Positions 1 through 11,940 of a stretch of DNA of 64,000 bases are shown here, in pieces (position 1 is the first letter of the stretch; each line of letters starts with the position of its first letter). Both the position numbers and the translations under genes were made by a program. This stretch comes from Linanthus parryae (taxonomy: Eukaryota; Streptophyta; Magnoliopsida; Ericales; Polemoniaceae): contig JALGPY010000006.1 in assembly GCA_023055425.1 (NCBI GenBank), positions 91,671,935 to 91,735,934 of the forward strand, given 5' to 3'. The notes under the pieces were generated by a model. The model did no database searches. It was given only the letters and a program-made list of their open reading frames with translations, and had not been told where the DNA came from.

Positions 1-650
1 ATTGACGACCCAGCAATGACATCGTCATGAAGCATATTCTATCCCCCCGGATTATATATACAAATCTTGGCCTGCTTGGTGCATCACATAACTTTCGTAT
101 TCCAATGTATTTGGCTTATTAAGAATAATTATTTTATTTAATTGTCTGTTTCATTACTATTTATACAAGTCTTGTATTTTATTTTGGCCAGTACATCGTC
201 TCATCGCGAGGCCAACAAATCATAAGTGTGACACACGCGACCGCTATTGGTAGTACTGTTAGAGGTTAAAGATTTTAACGTAGGTTTGTCACAAAGACAA
301 TTTCACCACTTCTAGTTTGGGAAATGACATTTTCACACCCGTATACCAACCTCCATGACACTCTGATTGTATCATTGACAGACTTCACACCAGACACGAC
401 TTCACAATTAGAGAATGTACGTATCCCGAAAATTTTCACAGAGAAGGGTGCGATGATCATTTTCCAAAATAGAAGGGATAAAAGTGTCTTTTACCCTTAT
501 GTCGTGAGGCCAATACATACATATGAATATATGATTTTACCTATTCCGAGTGATAATCTGTAAGCTTTTATGGGATTTGTGAGTACCTTTGTTATTAGCA
601 CATCTACTTTCAATACAAAAATATATTTTTAGTGCTTTGGTAAAACAAAA
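1..650. other. Unclassified left flank of element A
   Basis: This stretch precedes the 5' LTR of Copia element A. It holds one short open frame on the plus strand (324-563, 79 codons) with no motif I recognise and no visible splice or promoter context. I see no TE terminus, RNA gene or clear gene in it. It was continuous with the sequence after 24435 before element A inserted. Confidence 0.4.
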
Positions 651-1059
651 TGTTGGATTGATGCCTTGAAGTGTGAAGACACAAAGGATCAAGGAGAAGC
701 AAGAGGAAGATAAGGAGAAGGGTGCAGAAACTTTCCGTTCAGGAATATATCGCACGATCTGTGAACTAGGTCACACGACCTACTGTAGTAGGTCGCACGA
801 CCTAGTTCGGGCTGGCAAAATTATGGTTGTTTTCTTATTCACTTAGGTCAATTTCGGGCGATCTCGGGCACTATAAAAGGACCACTAGTGTTCCTATAGA
901 CATATACAAACATTGTAATCGGTTTCTCATGATAAATAAAGGTCATTCATCGTCGTGGACGTAGTTAGAACACATTGTGCTAGCGAGCAACGTAAATCGA
1001 GTTGTCTTGTTTGATTTGTGTTTTTCATTCATCGTTCATGAGGTGTGAGTGCTATAACA
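651..1059 (+). repeat. 5' LTR of element A
   Basis: The LTR runs from TGTTGG to CTATAACA. A TATA box (TATAAAAG, about 872-879) marks the U3/R region. Upstream of it, 763-808 is a 46-bp imperfect palindrome built from GACCTA and TAGGTC blocks. It pairs with 24013-24435, with many substitutions and small indels between the copies. Confidence 0.88.
872..879 (+). promoter_or_regulatory. TATA box in the 5' LTR of element A
   Basis: TATAAAAG lies 64-71 bp downstream of the U3 palindrome and before the likely R region. A matching CTATAAATGG-type box is present near 24249 in the 3' LTR. The assignment is by position and consensus only. Confidence 0.6.
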
Positions 1060-1062
1060 AAC

Positions 1063-1074
1063 TGGTATCAGAGC
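1063..1074 (+). other. Primer binding site of element A
   Basis: TGGTATCAGAGC, three bases after the LTR end, is the standard plant Copia match to the 3' end of initiator methionine tRNA. The same motif follows the 5' LTRs of B, C and E. Confidence 0.9.
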
Positions 1075-1102
1075 TTAGACCGTGACTACTCCGCCAAGAA
1101 TA

Positions 1103-3584
1103 ATGGCTGGATCAATGTTGAAGATCAATAGGTTTACGGGAGGGAACAACTTCAGTATGTGGAAGATCAAAATGTGTGCCTTCTTGAAGTCGTAAGGCAT
1201 CAGGAGCCATTTGACCGCGAAAAAGGGAGGCATGAATGTTTCATCCGCAGAGTATAAGTTATGGGGGAGAATGCATATTCAAACATTATGTTGTGCTTGT
1301 CGGATGACGTTATTACAGGTCGCAAATCAGACAACGACAACTACTTTATGGGACAAGTTAGAGAGTCTCTACATGAAGAAGTCCCCCACCAGCAAGTTGA
1401 TCCTCAAGAAACCGTTTTTCACTCTAGGAATTCTCGAGGGTAAGACTTTCAAAGATCACCCTGATCAATTAAATATGATTATTCTATATTTGTGTAATAT
1501 TGACGAGAAGGTTCATGAAGAGAATGCCACACTTCTTTTGTTTCTATCGTTGACCCATCATACGAGAATTTTGTGCAAACCTTTATTGTGAATAAGGAAG
1601 TTTGACTCTAGAAGAGGTGAGATCCTTTCTTCATTCCTGGGAATTGCACCATAAGGGTGCATGCACAATTACAGAAGATCATGCTTCTAATTGATGGCAA
1701 CAGGGGGGAGGCAAGAAGGATAAGAAGAAAAAGAAAAAGCAGATTTATAATTCTAAGTTACCCAAGGATACATGTGCTTGGTGCAAGGAAAATAATTATT
1801 GGAAGAGAGATTGCCCAGAACAAGGACAACAGAAACATAAGGGGCGAAAGTAGTAGTCGAACATGGGAATACCTCTGAGAAAGATGATGTTTACTAGATA
1901 ATGTCATCACACACGCATCGGATGCATGGGTTCTTGATCAGGGGCTTCCTATCATATTTTCTCTAACAAGGAGCTGCAGGCGACATACAATCAAAAATAT
2001 GGAGGGTCTGTCTATATGAAAAACGGAGTTATCTGAAAGATGATCGGAAGCGGCTATTCAGATTGAAGACTAATGAAGAGAAGTTATGCACTTTAGAGAT
2101 AGTCAGGCATGTACACTTATCAAGAAGAGTCTAATCTCCTTGAGTCTACTTGACTGCAAGGGTTAGAGTTTCAAAGGTGAAGGTCGAGACCTACAAGTCT
2201 GCAAGGGTTTTGAGGTGATCCTTATGGGAGTCATGAATGGAATTTTGTATATACAACAAGGTTAAATGATCACAAGTTCATTCGTATTTGTCTCAGCCAA
2301 GATTCTTGAGAAGCTTGTCAGATCAAGCTATGGCATATGAGGCTCTGTCATATAAGTGATTGTGGAATGAAGGAACTCCACAAGAAAGGTTGTCTCACTG
2401 GGCACACGCTCAAGAGCCTAGGTTTTGTTAGAACAGCGTGTACGGGAAGCTACAACGTAGCAAGTTCCTAAGGCAGTTCATAGAACGAAAAGTACTTTCG
2501 ATTATATCCATTCGGATTGCTAAAGTCCATATCGAGTCGAGGCGATAGGCAGTTACTGGTATTTTTAAGCATCATTGACCAATACTAAATGATGACTTGG
2601 ATATTCGCGATGAAGCATAAAATGGAAGCTTTTGGGAAATTCAAGGAGTGGAAAACTCTAGTAGAGAATCAAGTTGGCAAGAAGGTGAAGAGGCAGCGCA
2701 AAGACAACAACTTGGAGTTTTGTTCATCACATTTATGAATTTTCTAGGCTCAAGTAGTTGTTCTCCATCACACTGTTCGGTACGCACCACAACAAAATTG
2801 TGTGGTCGGATTAATGTGAATTGTAAACTTTTAGAAAAAGCACGGGTATGCTTCCAAATGCAAGTCTTACTAGAGGTTTCTTGGGAGAGGTCGTGCCTGT
2901 GGCTTGTTATCTCCTAAATCAGAGCCTGCACCCAGGCATAGGATGCAAGATTCCTATTGAGTTATCGTCTATAAAAGCAGCGGATTACTCGAATCAAAGG
3001 GTGTTTGGTTGCGTTGCATATCATAATGTTGATGATGGCATGATATAACCAAGGGAAAAGAAGCAGTATTCAAGGGCTATGGGACATGTGTGAAGGAATA
3101 CAAGATTTTGACGGACAACAAGATTATACTTAGCAGAAGTGCAGTCTTCGATAAGAGTCGATACTTAAATCAAGTTCCGTGGAGATAGAGGTTGGAGATG
3201 TAAAGAAGAAGGTGGAGGCAAGTTCAGGTCCAAATGATCCTAAGGAGCCTGAATTTCTGCCACCACTGTCGGAACCGAAGAGGTAAAAATAGAAGAATAT
3301 GATGAGGATGCATCGTTATCAGAGAAACCTATACATAATAATATTGATAAATAAAGACCAGGGAGAGTCATAAAGCCTTCAGCAAATAGTATTGTGTGAT
3401 GTGCATTGCAGGTAGCCGAAGAGGTGGAGGATGAGTCGTCCACCTACAAGGATGCTATTTCTAGTTTTGAGTCAAAAAAATCGATTGTCGCGATGGGAGA
3501 AGAGATGGATTCTCTTACCAAGAAATCGAGACGGGAGCTTGTACAATTGCCAGCAAGGAGGAATATAGTTACTTGTCAAATGGG
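1103..3584 (+). pseudogene. Element A gag-pol, 5' part (gag, protease/integrase, start of RT), decayed
   Basis: The start ATG at 1103 opens a gag-like sequence (MAGSMLKINRFTGGNNFSMW, from 1103) that reaches a stop within about 30 codons; homology then continues in other frames. A degenerate zinc knuckle (CAWCKENNYWKRDCPE) lies near 1775-1820. Integrase-like blocks follow at about 2500-3050, including a C-terminal part near 2848-3048. The N-terminal RT block (EEMDSLTKKSRRELVQLPAR) lies near 3500-3560 and breaks off at the insertion point of B. Many stops and frameshifts mean no functional product. RT homology resumes on the far side of B at 22482. Confidence 0.8.
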
Positions 3585-3589
3585 TTTTT
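3585..3589. repeat. Left target-site duplication of element B (TTTTT)
   Basis: TTTTT here matches 22477-22481. Across the junction the RT block WVFKKK-like homology of element A continues, which supports this as the insertion site. Homopolymer composition makes the exact register ambiguous by a base. Confidence 0.65.
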
Positions 3590-4819
3590 TGATAAGTCTG
3601 AAGCTCCTAGACATTATGTTGTCGATATACAGGTTTTGATAAGTCTGGTTGTTCTTTACTGCTAAGTTCACTTGATTATCTTTGTGAGTGCAGGTGAATT
3701 CTGTGAGACTTAGAACTTGATATAAGCTGATTATTGTCTATTATTGTGTATTCTATATTAGTTACTTGATATATTCATGAGAATGAATATATTTGTTAAC
3801 GCAGGACTGTCAGCAGACAAATCTAGCCTAGTTTTCTCATGAACTGTTTGTTGTTGCTTAAACAGATCTTGTTGCTAGATTGTCTTGTTATTTGTTTGAT
3901 CTTGTTTGCTGAGTATATGCAGGTTTGTTGGACGCTCCAACGTATATAAACAGATCAGCAATCCATTCAAATGTAGATGTTGATTGGAGCTTATCAGAAA
4001 GGTGATAATAAGGGAATTATGTTCCTGGTTTTTCTCAGTTGGTTTCAGACTCTTGCTCAAGTGATCAGCATTTTATATTTGAATGAAAGAGTGTCAGAAA
4101 AGAAAGATAGAGATCGTGGTTTGAAGAGAGCAACAAACTGGAAAGATCAATTTACACATCTCTTCAAATCATTAAAATATAATCAACTCTATCGCAGACG
4201 GAAGATCACTCATTTCAGAAGAACTCTTCCAGGCTTAAATAGCTTATCTATTCTGAGTTCTTCTTCTTGTACTTAATTTTATCATTCATTCTTCATTTAT
4301 CAAACTTCACTAAACTTAGTAGTTTGGTTGTTCAAGTGAACAACAAGAGATTCTTATTGTTTCAACATGTTGTAGCCTGTAACTAGATAGGTTGGGAACC
4401 ACAAGCTGTATAAGTGTAAGGTAGCTCACTTAGGCTTGAGATCTAGGGCTAAATCTGGGTGATTAATAAGAAGTTGTGTTTGGAGGGATTAGATCCCTCA
4501 GGCAGAGACTAGGTCCAATTGTGACTGAACTCTGTAAAATCTATGTGTCTCTGCTATTTACTTTTGTTGTCTTTATTTTCAGTTTATATTGGAAGTTTCA
4601 AAGATTTGGAGCTTTCCAAATCTCAAAGATTTGAAGCCTTCTTATTTTGCTGTTATATCTTTATGCTTCTCAAATCTTTTTCAAATCTTTGAAATATCAA
4701 CAATTTCCATTACTTAGGTTTCAAAAGGCTGTGTTTTAGAAAAATTTAGCATACTCTATTCAACCCTCCCCCTTCTAGAGTATTTAGATACTGATTTACA
4801 CCTACATTACACACTTTCA
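3590..4819 (+). repeat. 5' LTR of element B
   Basis: This LTR ends ACACTTTCA directly before the PBS and matches the 3' LTR from about 3637 onward. The first ~50 bp (a near-repeat of GATAAGTCTG at 3591 and 3637) do not match the 3' LTR start, so the 5' end is probably rearranged. The shared part differs at many positions, so it is more diverged than the LTRs of C and E. Confidence 0.75.
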
Positions 4820-4821
4820 AT

Positions 4822-4833
4822 TGGTATCAGAGC
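4822..4833 (+). other. Primer binding site of element B
   Basis: TGGTATCAGAGC lies two bases after the LTR end and is complementary to the initiator methionine tRNA 3' end. Confidence 0.9.
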
Positions 4834-4871
4834 TTTGGGTCACTGTTTACAGATTTAACCATCTTGTGACG

Positions 4872-6743
4872 ATGAGTTTTGTAGGTGAAGGAGGATTCTC
4901 ACAAGGAAGGCTAGCCAATAGACCTCCACTGTTCTGTGGTGATAATTTTGTGCATTGGAAGGCATTGATGAAAATGTTCATCATAGATCAGGACATGCAA
5001 CTATGGTCTATTATTGTGAATGGGCCAAACCTGTTCTATACTATTGTCAATGGAGTTAGAACTGTCAAACCTGATGAAGATCTCTCAGTTACTGAACTGG
5101 GAAAGGTATCAAAAAATTACAAAGCTTTAAACTTATTGTATTGTGCTCTTAGTGTATATGAGTTCAACAGGATATCCAACTGCAAAAATGCAAAAGAGGT
5201 CTGGGATAAGTTGACTGTTACCTATGAAGAAACTAGCCAAGTCTAGCAGACAAAGATCAATATCCTTTTGAGACACTACGAAATGTTTAAGATGAATTCT
5301 GATGAATCCATCAAGGATATGTTCAAAAGATTTACAGATATTGTGAATAATTTGGAGTCATTGGGAAAAGTATTCGCAAATGAAGAATAAGTCAGGAAGA
5401 TTCTCAGAAGCTTGCCCAAGGCCAAATGGGAACCCAAAACAACTGCAATTGAAGAAGCTCGGGATTTAAGCATCCTAGAACACGATGATCTGCAAGGAAA
5501 GTTAGTCACCCATGAGATCTCTATGAAAGAGGTTGATGGTGAACTGAATGACAACATCAAGAACCTAGCACTCAAGGCAAAAGATGGTGAAAAATCCCAA
5601 AGCCTTGAACAGGATGATGATGATGATGAAGAGGCCTTAGCCTTGATTTTCAAGCTTTGGCCAGAATTCTGAAGAAAAAGAGAAATTCTGGGAATAAGGA
5701 TTACAACAAAGAGAAATTCAGATCCTCAACCAGCAAAGATCATAAAGGTAAGTTTTCTTCACAATCATATAAACATAAAGTTATGAATTGCTATGAATGT
5801 GGAGATGCAGATCACTTGGTAAGAGATTTCCCTCAAAAGAAGAAGAGCAGACAATTTTCCAAGAAGGAAAATGACAACTGAAGAAAGAATGCAATCGTAT
5901 CCTCATGGAGTGATTCATATTCTTTAGACTCAGATTCTGATGAGGAGCAAGCCAATATTTGTTTGATGGCTGAACATCAAGAGGAACACTCTACGGAGAA
6001 GCCAATTGAAGACATGGTAAAAAAATCTCTTATCTAGTCCTTCTGATGTATTGCCTGAAATTCTCAAAAGCATGTTTTTAAATGAGGAGAGTTACAGGAA
6101 TGAGATTGATTCTTTGAAAATGAAGGTTCATGAGCAAGAAAAAGAAAATTTAGATTTGGTTTTTCATACAAAAAAAAGTCTTGAAGCTACTAAGTTGAAG
6201 ATTGATAGTGACTTTAAAGCCTTGGACAGCAGATTCAAATCCTTGAAATCACAGGTCAAAGAAGTAGTTGATCAAAACACTATTTTAACTGAAAAGTTTT
6301 TTGATCTAAAATATCATTTTGATGATTTAGAACAACAAAATACTTCATTGACTAGTAAGTTTCAAGAATCCAAGAAAATTCTTTCAACTTTTACTGGCTC
6401 ATAACAGAAGCTAAATCTTATGCTTGGAGGAAGTATGCATTCTGTATAACAGAGTGGACTTGGTTATAATCCAAATTTTCCAAGAAGAAACCAAACTACT
6501 TTTGTGAAATCAAGAAGCAGACATTCTCCAAAATGTCATTACTGCTGAAAAATTGGACATGTGAAATTAACTTGCCCCTTTAGAAGGACAGAACCTCATA
6601 TAATGAGGAATACCTATCCTTATCAGCTTAAGGGACAAGTGAATCAGTTTTGGGTTCCAAAAGACGTTAGACCACCAAACATGGTTGAAACTGAGTATGA
6701 ATCCAAATTCTACACTTGGTCTAGTAGCCTATTAAGGCATTGA
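4872..6743 (+). pseudogene. Element B gag, decayed
   Basis: The ATG at 4872 starts MSFVGEGGFSQGRLANRPPL; element E has the matching start MSNVGDGGFSQGRAANKPPL, which decides the start. The frame stops at 5244-5246 (a Lys codon became TAG) and is interrupted again near 5390, 5670, 5880 and 6400. It encodes the Copia gag core (about 4900-5500), an acidic linker and a CCHC knuckle whose last Cys is now Phe (CYECGDADHLVRDF, ~5800-5840). A coiled-coil-like segment lies at 6051-6404, and a second knuckle with an internal TGA lies near 6538. It ends ...SSLLRH then TGA, just before an intron-like TTTTGCAG. Confidence 0.85.
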
Positions 6744-6756
6744 TTGAATTTTGCAG

Positions 6757-9700
6757 GTTGTCACCAAAGCTTTGAAAGAACATAAATGGATTTTGGATAG
6801 TGGCTGTTCCAGTCATATGACTGGGAAGAAGTCTTTATTCTCAGAGCTCGAAGAGAAATCAGAGGGAACAATCACACTTGGTTACAAAGGAAAGTGCAAC
6901 ATAATTGGTATTGGAAGTGTTGATAACAATTCTGCATATTCAATTTCTTATGTTTATTTAGTTGATGGTCTTAAGTATAATTTATTAAGTATTTCTCAGC
7001 TTTGTGATAAAGGGAATAAGGTAGATTTTGACAAGGAGAAATGTGTGGTGCAAGATGAAAAATCAGGAAATTGCATACTCACTGCTCCTGGGTCACATAA
7101 TGTTTATGCACTATGAACTGACAAAGTTACAGGTAATAGTCTGAAATGTCTCAAAGCTTTGAAGGATGACTCAAAGCTGTGGCATAGAAAACTTGGTCAT
7201 ATAAGCATGCATACTTTGAATACGCTCATCACAAAAGATCTGGTAAGGGGTTTACCAATCCTCAAATTCAAAGATGTTGAGTTCTGCAAGGCATACACTC
7301 AAGGTAAACAGACTAGAAGTTCATTCAAGCCAAAGAACTTTGCGAGTACCTCTAGACCTTTAAAATTGATGCATCTGGACTTGTGTGGTCCTATGAGGGT
7401 TCAAACACCCAGAGGTAAGAGATATATGATTGTTTTAGTTGATGATTACTCTAGATATACTTGGGTTATGTTCATTAGAGAAAATTCTGAAGCATTATCT
7501 GAATTTTCAAAACTTTGCAAAGAGCTTCAAACTTTGAAAAAATTACGTGTTGCATCTGTTAGGAGTGATCATGGTAGGGAATTTGATCAACTTGACTTTG
7601 ATTTATTTTGTTCAAAGCATGGCATCTCACACAACTTTTCTGTACCTAGAAATCCTCAGCAGAATGGTGTAGTTGAGAGGAAAAATAGGACTCTTGAAGA
7701 CATGTCTAGGACCATGCTACTTGAAATTACTCTGCCAAAATCTTTGTGGGCAGAAGCTGTTAATACTGCCAACTAGGTGCTCAATAGATGTTTGATCAGG
7801 ACAATTTGGAATAAAACCCCTTATGAATTGTTCAAAGGCAGAAAGCCTAGTGTTGCTTACTTTGAGCCTTTTGGATGTACGTGTTTTGTGCATAACAATG
7901 GCAAAGATAATCTTGGTAAGTTTGATGCTAGAAGTGATGAAGGTGTGTTTCTTGGTTATTCTTAAACCAGAAAAGCATACAAGGTTTATAACAAGAGAAC
8001 TAAGGTAGTAGTGGAGAGTATTTATGTCATTTTTTATGAAAGTACTGATGATTCAATGAGGGAAAGTTTTGCAGATCTTAGATTGAATAAATATGAGGCT
8101 GATGAAGACTATGAGAAAGCCAGCAAGAGAAAAACTACGCAGTAGAAAATTTCAGAAGAATCTCAAGGCCTTGAACCCCCTGCTGAGCCAAAATCTCAAA
8201 GCCTTGAGACTGAGACTGACTAGAAAATATGATGCTCCTTCTGCTGTGTCAAGAACTCAAAGCCTTGAAGGTCCATACACTTGGACAACCAGAAAGAAGT
8301 TCAAATATCTATCAGATCATCCTGCAGAGAATATCATATCAGATCCAACTACTAGAACTCGGACAAGAGTTCAATTGAGGAACTTGTGTGCCTTCAGTGC
8401 TTTTGTATCACTCATTGAGCCCAAAAGTGAAAAAGAAGCACTAGAAGATGCAGGTTGGATTATTGCAATGCAGAATGAGCTGAATGAGTTTGAAAGGAAC
8501 AAAGTCTAGAACTTGGTTCTAATACCAAAGGATCAATCATTGATTGGAACAAGATGGGTGTTCAGAAATAAACTGGATGAAAAAGGTAAGGTTGTAAGAA
8601 ATAAATCAAGACTGGTTGCACAGAGATACAATCAAGAAAAAGGTATTGACTATGAGGAAACATTTCCCCTGTTTCAAGGTTGGAAGCTATCAGAATACTT
8701 CTTGCATTTGCATCACATAATCACATAAAATTTTTCAAATGGATGTCAAATGTGCTTTTTTGAATGATTATTTACACGAAGAAGTATATGCTGCTCAACC
8801 ACCAGGTTTTGAAAATGACACCTTTCCTGATTATGTTTACAAATTAGACAAAGCCTTATATGGACTTAAACAAGCTCCAAGAGCTTGGTATGATAGAATC
8901 TCTAAATTTTATTGCAAAATGGTTTCAAGAGATGACTGGTTGATAAAACTCTTTTTGTCAAATATCAGGAAAAGGATCTGTTAGTTGTTCTGATATATGT
9001 ATATGATATTCTATTTTGTGCTACTAATTATGCTCTTTCAAAAGAGTTTTCAAGTTTAATGTGCAGGGAATTTGAAATGAGCTTGATGGGAGAACTGAAT
9101 TTCTTTCTTGGACTTCATGTACGTCAAACGAAGAAAGGAATTTTTGTGCGTCAAGGAAAATACACCCTCGACTTGTTAAACAAGTATAATATGTCACAAT
9201 CCAAGGTAGTAAAGACTCATATGAGTTCATCACTGTCTTTAGACAAAGACACAACTGGTAAGAGTGTCAATCAGAAAGAATACAAAGGTATGATTGGTTC
9301 ACTTCTATATCTAACTGCTAGTACACCAGATATTATGTTTAGTGTGTGTATGTGTGCTAGATTTTAAGCTGACCCTAAAGAAAGTCATGTGATTGTTGTA
9401 AAAAGGATTTTCAGATATTTTAATGGAACCAAAGACTTGGGGCTTTGGTATCCAAGAAGATCTAACTTTATGTTGAGTGGTTATTCAGATGCAGACTTGC
9501 AGGATACAAAGTAGACAGAAAGAGTAATTCTGGATGCTGCCAATTTCTTGGATCTTCATTGATAAGTTGGCATTCAAAGAAGAAATATTCAGTAGCTCTA
9601 TCAACTGCAGAAGCTGAATACATTGCAGCTGGAGCCTGTTGTTCACAGGTCTTGTGGATTGCTCAGCAGCTAAGAGATCTTGGGTATGAATTCATAAATG

Positions 9701-9948
9701 TGCCTATCAACTGTGATAATACAAGCGCAATTTCTATTTGTAAGAATCCAGTCCAGCATTCAAGGAAAAAACACATAGATGTGAGACATCACTTTCTTAG
9801 AGATCATACTGAAAAAGGTAGTATTGTTCTATCTTTTATTTCTACTTCTAAGAAGATAGCTGATATTTTCACTAAAGCATTGCCAGATGAGAGGTTTGCA
9901 TCCCTAAGGCTTGAATTGGGTATGTTGAACAAGGATGCATCGGTTTAG
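6757..9948 (+). pseudogene. Element B pol (PR-INT-RT-RH), decayed
   Basis: Homology runs in the +1 frame relative to the end of gag. Protease shows WILDSGCSSHM (about 6790-6820). Integrase shows LWHRKLGHIS (~7178), LDLCGPM, VDDYSRYTWV, RSDHGREF (~7563) and [15 protein letters not shown] (~7650). RT shows [10 protein letters not shown] (~8540), MDVKCAFLN (~8739), [10 protein letters not shown] and a damaged YADD box (near 8996). RNase H shows STAEAEYIAAG (~9600) and HIDVRHHFLRD, and the frame ends at TAG 9946-9948. Stops include 7774-7776 (TAG), 7963-7965 and 8507-8509, with further frame breaks in RT. The product would be nonfunctional. Confidence 0.88.
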
Positions 9949-10335
9949 GGGGATTTATCAGTTTCTATGTGTATTATCTGTGTGAATTTCAAAGCCTTGA
10001 GATTATACTTTCTTAAGCCCTAAAAGTATGGCTCACAGCTTTGAAGTTTCTGTGTTAGTCTGAAACTTCTCAAAGCTTTGAACCACTGTTACACTGCTTT
10101 GATTAGTGGATTTGTATTATCTTTAAAAAATTAGATCGTGAAATATTTTTTAATATCTTTTTTAGATAATTACAGAATCTTTCAAATGTTCAGAGATTTT
10201 GACAAAATATCTAAAAATATCTTTGAAAATCTCCTGAAATCTTTTTGCATGCAAATCTCCCTTCTCAATAAGACTCTTCTACCTACTTAAGCTGTCTTCA
10301 AGACTTATTTCTCTCATCCTCAACTTCTATCTCTA

Positions 10336-10370
<35 letters not shown>

Positions 10371-10402
10371 GTTCTATCAAACTCTCTCAAACCCTAACCA
10401 AA
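9949..10402 (+). other. Spacer between pol and third ORF of element B
   Basis: This AT-rich stretch begins with a purine-rich GGGGG tract after the pol stop and carries several copies of the CTCAAAGC(C/T)TTGA motif. A block with CCTACTTAAGCTG (~10270) and a CT microsatellite (10340-10367) precedes the ORF. Element E has the same layout at 51147-51606, so these blocks are shared. A role as internal promoter or splice acceptor for the third ORF is possible but not shown. Confidence 0.55.
10340..10367 (+). repeat. CT microsatellite
   Basis: A run of CT dinucleotides lies just upstream of the third ORF of element B. Element E has a shorter CT run at the equivalent place (~51550). Confidence 0.9.
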
Positions 10403-10768
10403 ATGGAACAAAAATCAGAGAGGATCAAGCAGCAAGGTCAGACCTCCAAAAAGAGGGTGAAGAGAAAGGCTAACAGGAAGATCATAATTCATGGTTCAGA
10501 CTTAGAAGACACAGCCAGTGTTCATGTGACATCTCCTCCCTAAAAGAAGATCAAGAAGGGTAAGGAAGTTCAGGAAGAAGAAAGGGCTGGGTCAGATTCA
10601 GAATCTGCTACAGAAGAGGTGGTGAAGGACAAAGAACTGGGGAGTAAGAATCAGGAGGAAGAATCAAGTAAGAAGAAGAAAGAGGTGACTGCTGAGAAAG
10701 CGGAAAAGAAAAGTGTGCCATTTTAAAGGGAAAGAAGGGTGATGCAACTCCTCATAAGAAGAGTGTTA
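10403..10768 (+). pseudogene. Element B third ORF, N-terminal part, cut by element C
   Basis: The ATG at 10403 begins MEQKSERIKQQGQTSKK, matching MERKSARIQQQGKPSGR of element E at 51607. The encoded N-terminal part is highly charged, rich in Lys, Glu and Ser. It has at least two in-frame stops (near 10541 and 10723). Element C inserted at 10768/10769; the remainder resumes at 19289. The name 'env-like' is avoided because no signal peptide or membrane segment is visible. Confidence 0.75.
10764..10768. repeat. Left target-site duplication of element C (TGTTA)
   Basis: TGTTA at 10764-10768 equals TGTTA at 19284-19288. This is a perfect 5-bp duplication directly abutting both LTR termini. Confidence 0.95.
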
Positions 10769-11760
10769 TGTTGGAATAGATGCCCTAGAGGCAATCTAGT
10801 TTAGTATGAATTTGTATATGGCTAGAATATTCATTTATTATTTATTGGATATTTAATATAATGAAGTCCTTAGATTTACAATTGTGTTGTTTATCTTAAA
10901 TATCCCCAGTCAAGTATAATGATTAATAGGACAATCATCTATAGACTAGTATGGGGTTGGATTGATATGGAGATATCACGATCCAACACATAGGTGTGCA
11001 TTAGGGAATGTTGCACTGGATTGACCCATCTACGAGAAGGCTACATACACGTTATGTTGAGTCACAAGCGCTTCTCGCGGTGCAATGGTATTGTCATCCT
11101 TAGACTTGATGTCACTAGATATTCTAGTTGTGGATTATTGTGATCTTGGTAGCGTTAAACGCTACACCGTAACTGGGTAGTTATAAAGGCGTGTACTGGA
11201 TACAATAAGAAGCAAGCTTAGAGATCGTAGTGGACGTAGATAGGATTTGTCCCTCCCACATAAAGGGAGCAAATATCCTAGGCCACTCGAGGGATAGTGC
11301 TTATAGAATGTCTGGCCAGACTAAAATAAATCAATATGGAATATTGATGTTATTTGCACGAATAAGGCTATTCCCATAGATCGAGAAACTATGGATTGGA
11401 TATACGAGTGTGACTTGTATGTCTCGTGTCCAATCCGGATATAGAGACAAAGGGATGAGACAATTACTTGTACAAAGGTTGTCAAGATGACTATTCTATT
11501 AGTTGGCTAGAATGGATGTTTTGCTAGAGACCGCTCCATATAAGCAAATAGTTGCTACCAACTAGATAGAACCTATGGGGTCACACGCTATATAGAGTTG
11601 AACTAGATTTGGGAATTAATTAATTGGATTAATTAATTAGAAGGATCACTTTGTAAACTTTTGCAAACTTAGTAGGGACTAATTTGCAAGGAATGGACTA
11701 AATTGAATTCTAGTAGGACTAGAATAAGTCCTTTAGGTAGTTAACAAGGAGTTGTTGGAC

Positions 11761-11767
11761 TATATAA
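11761..11767 (+). promoter_or_regulatory. TATA box of element C
   Basis: TATATAA is followed by CCTTCCTTCC repeats. The equivalent box is at about 18839-18846 in the 3' LTR. Transcription would start some 30 bp downstream, placing the 11908-11940 hairpins in the 5' leader RNA. Confidence 0.7.
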
Positions 11768-11907
11768 AGGACCTTCCTTCCTTCCTTCCCACACAATAAC
11801 TTATGCTCATTAAGTGAACATAACAAGAGTGGGAGAGAAAAAAAAAGGAGAGAGAGCAAGCAACAAGGAGGCCCGACGCCCCCTTGCCGCCGCCCCGTCC
11901 CCGTCGG

Positions 11908-11940
11908 CCAAAGGAGGCCGAGACCCTCCTTTGGGTCTCG
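11908..11940 (+). promoter_or_regulatory. Two mutually exclusive perfect hairpins in the leader of element C
   Basis: Stem 1 pairs CCAAAGGAGG (11908-11917) with CCTCCTTTGG (11925-11934), 10 bp with a 7-base loop. Stem 2 pairs CGAGACCC (11919-11926) with GGGTCTCG (11933-11940), 8 bp with a 6-base loop, followed by TTTT. They share bases, so only one can form at a time. The same sequence is intact in the 3' LTR (18987-19019). The pairing is seen in the sequence; any switch function is inference. Confidence 0.6.

Noticed and set aside
324..563. Possible small gene of 79 codons
   Set aside because: No recognised motif, no promoter or splice evidence and TE-rich surroundings; mentioned only under the left flank.
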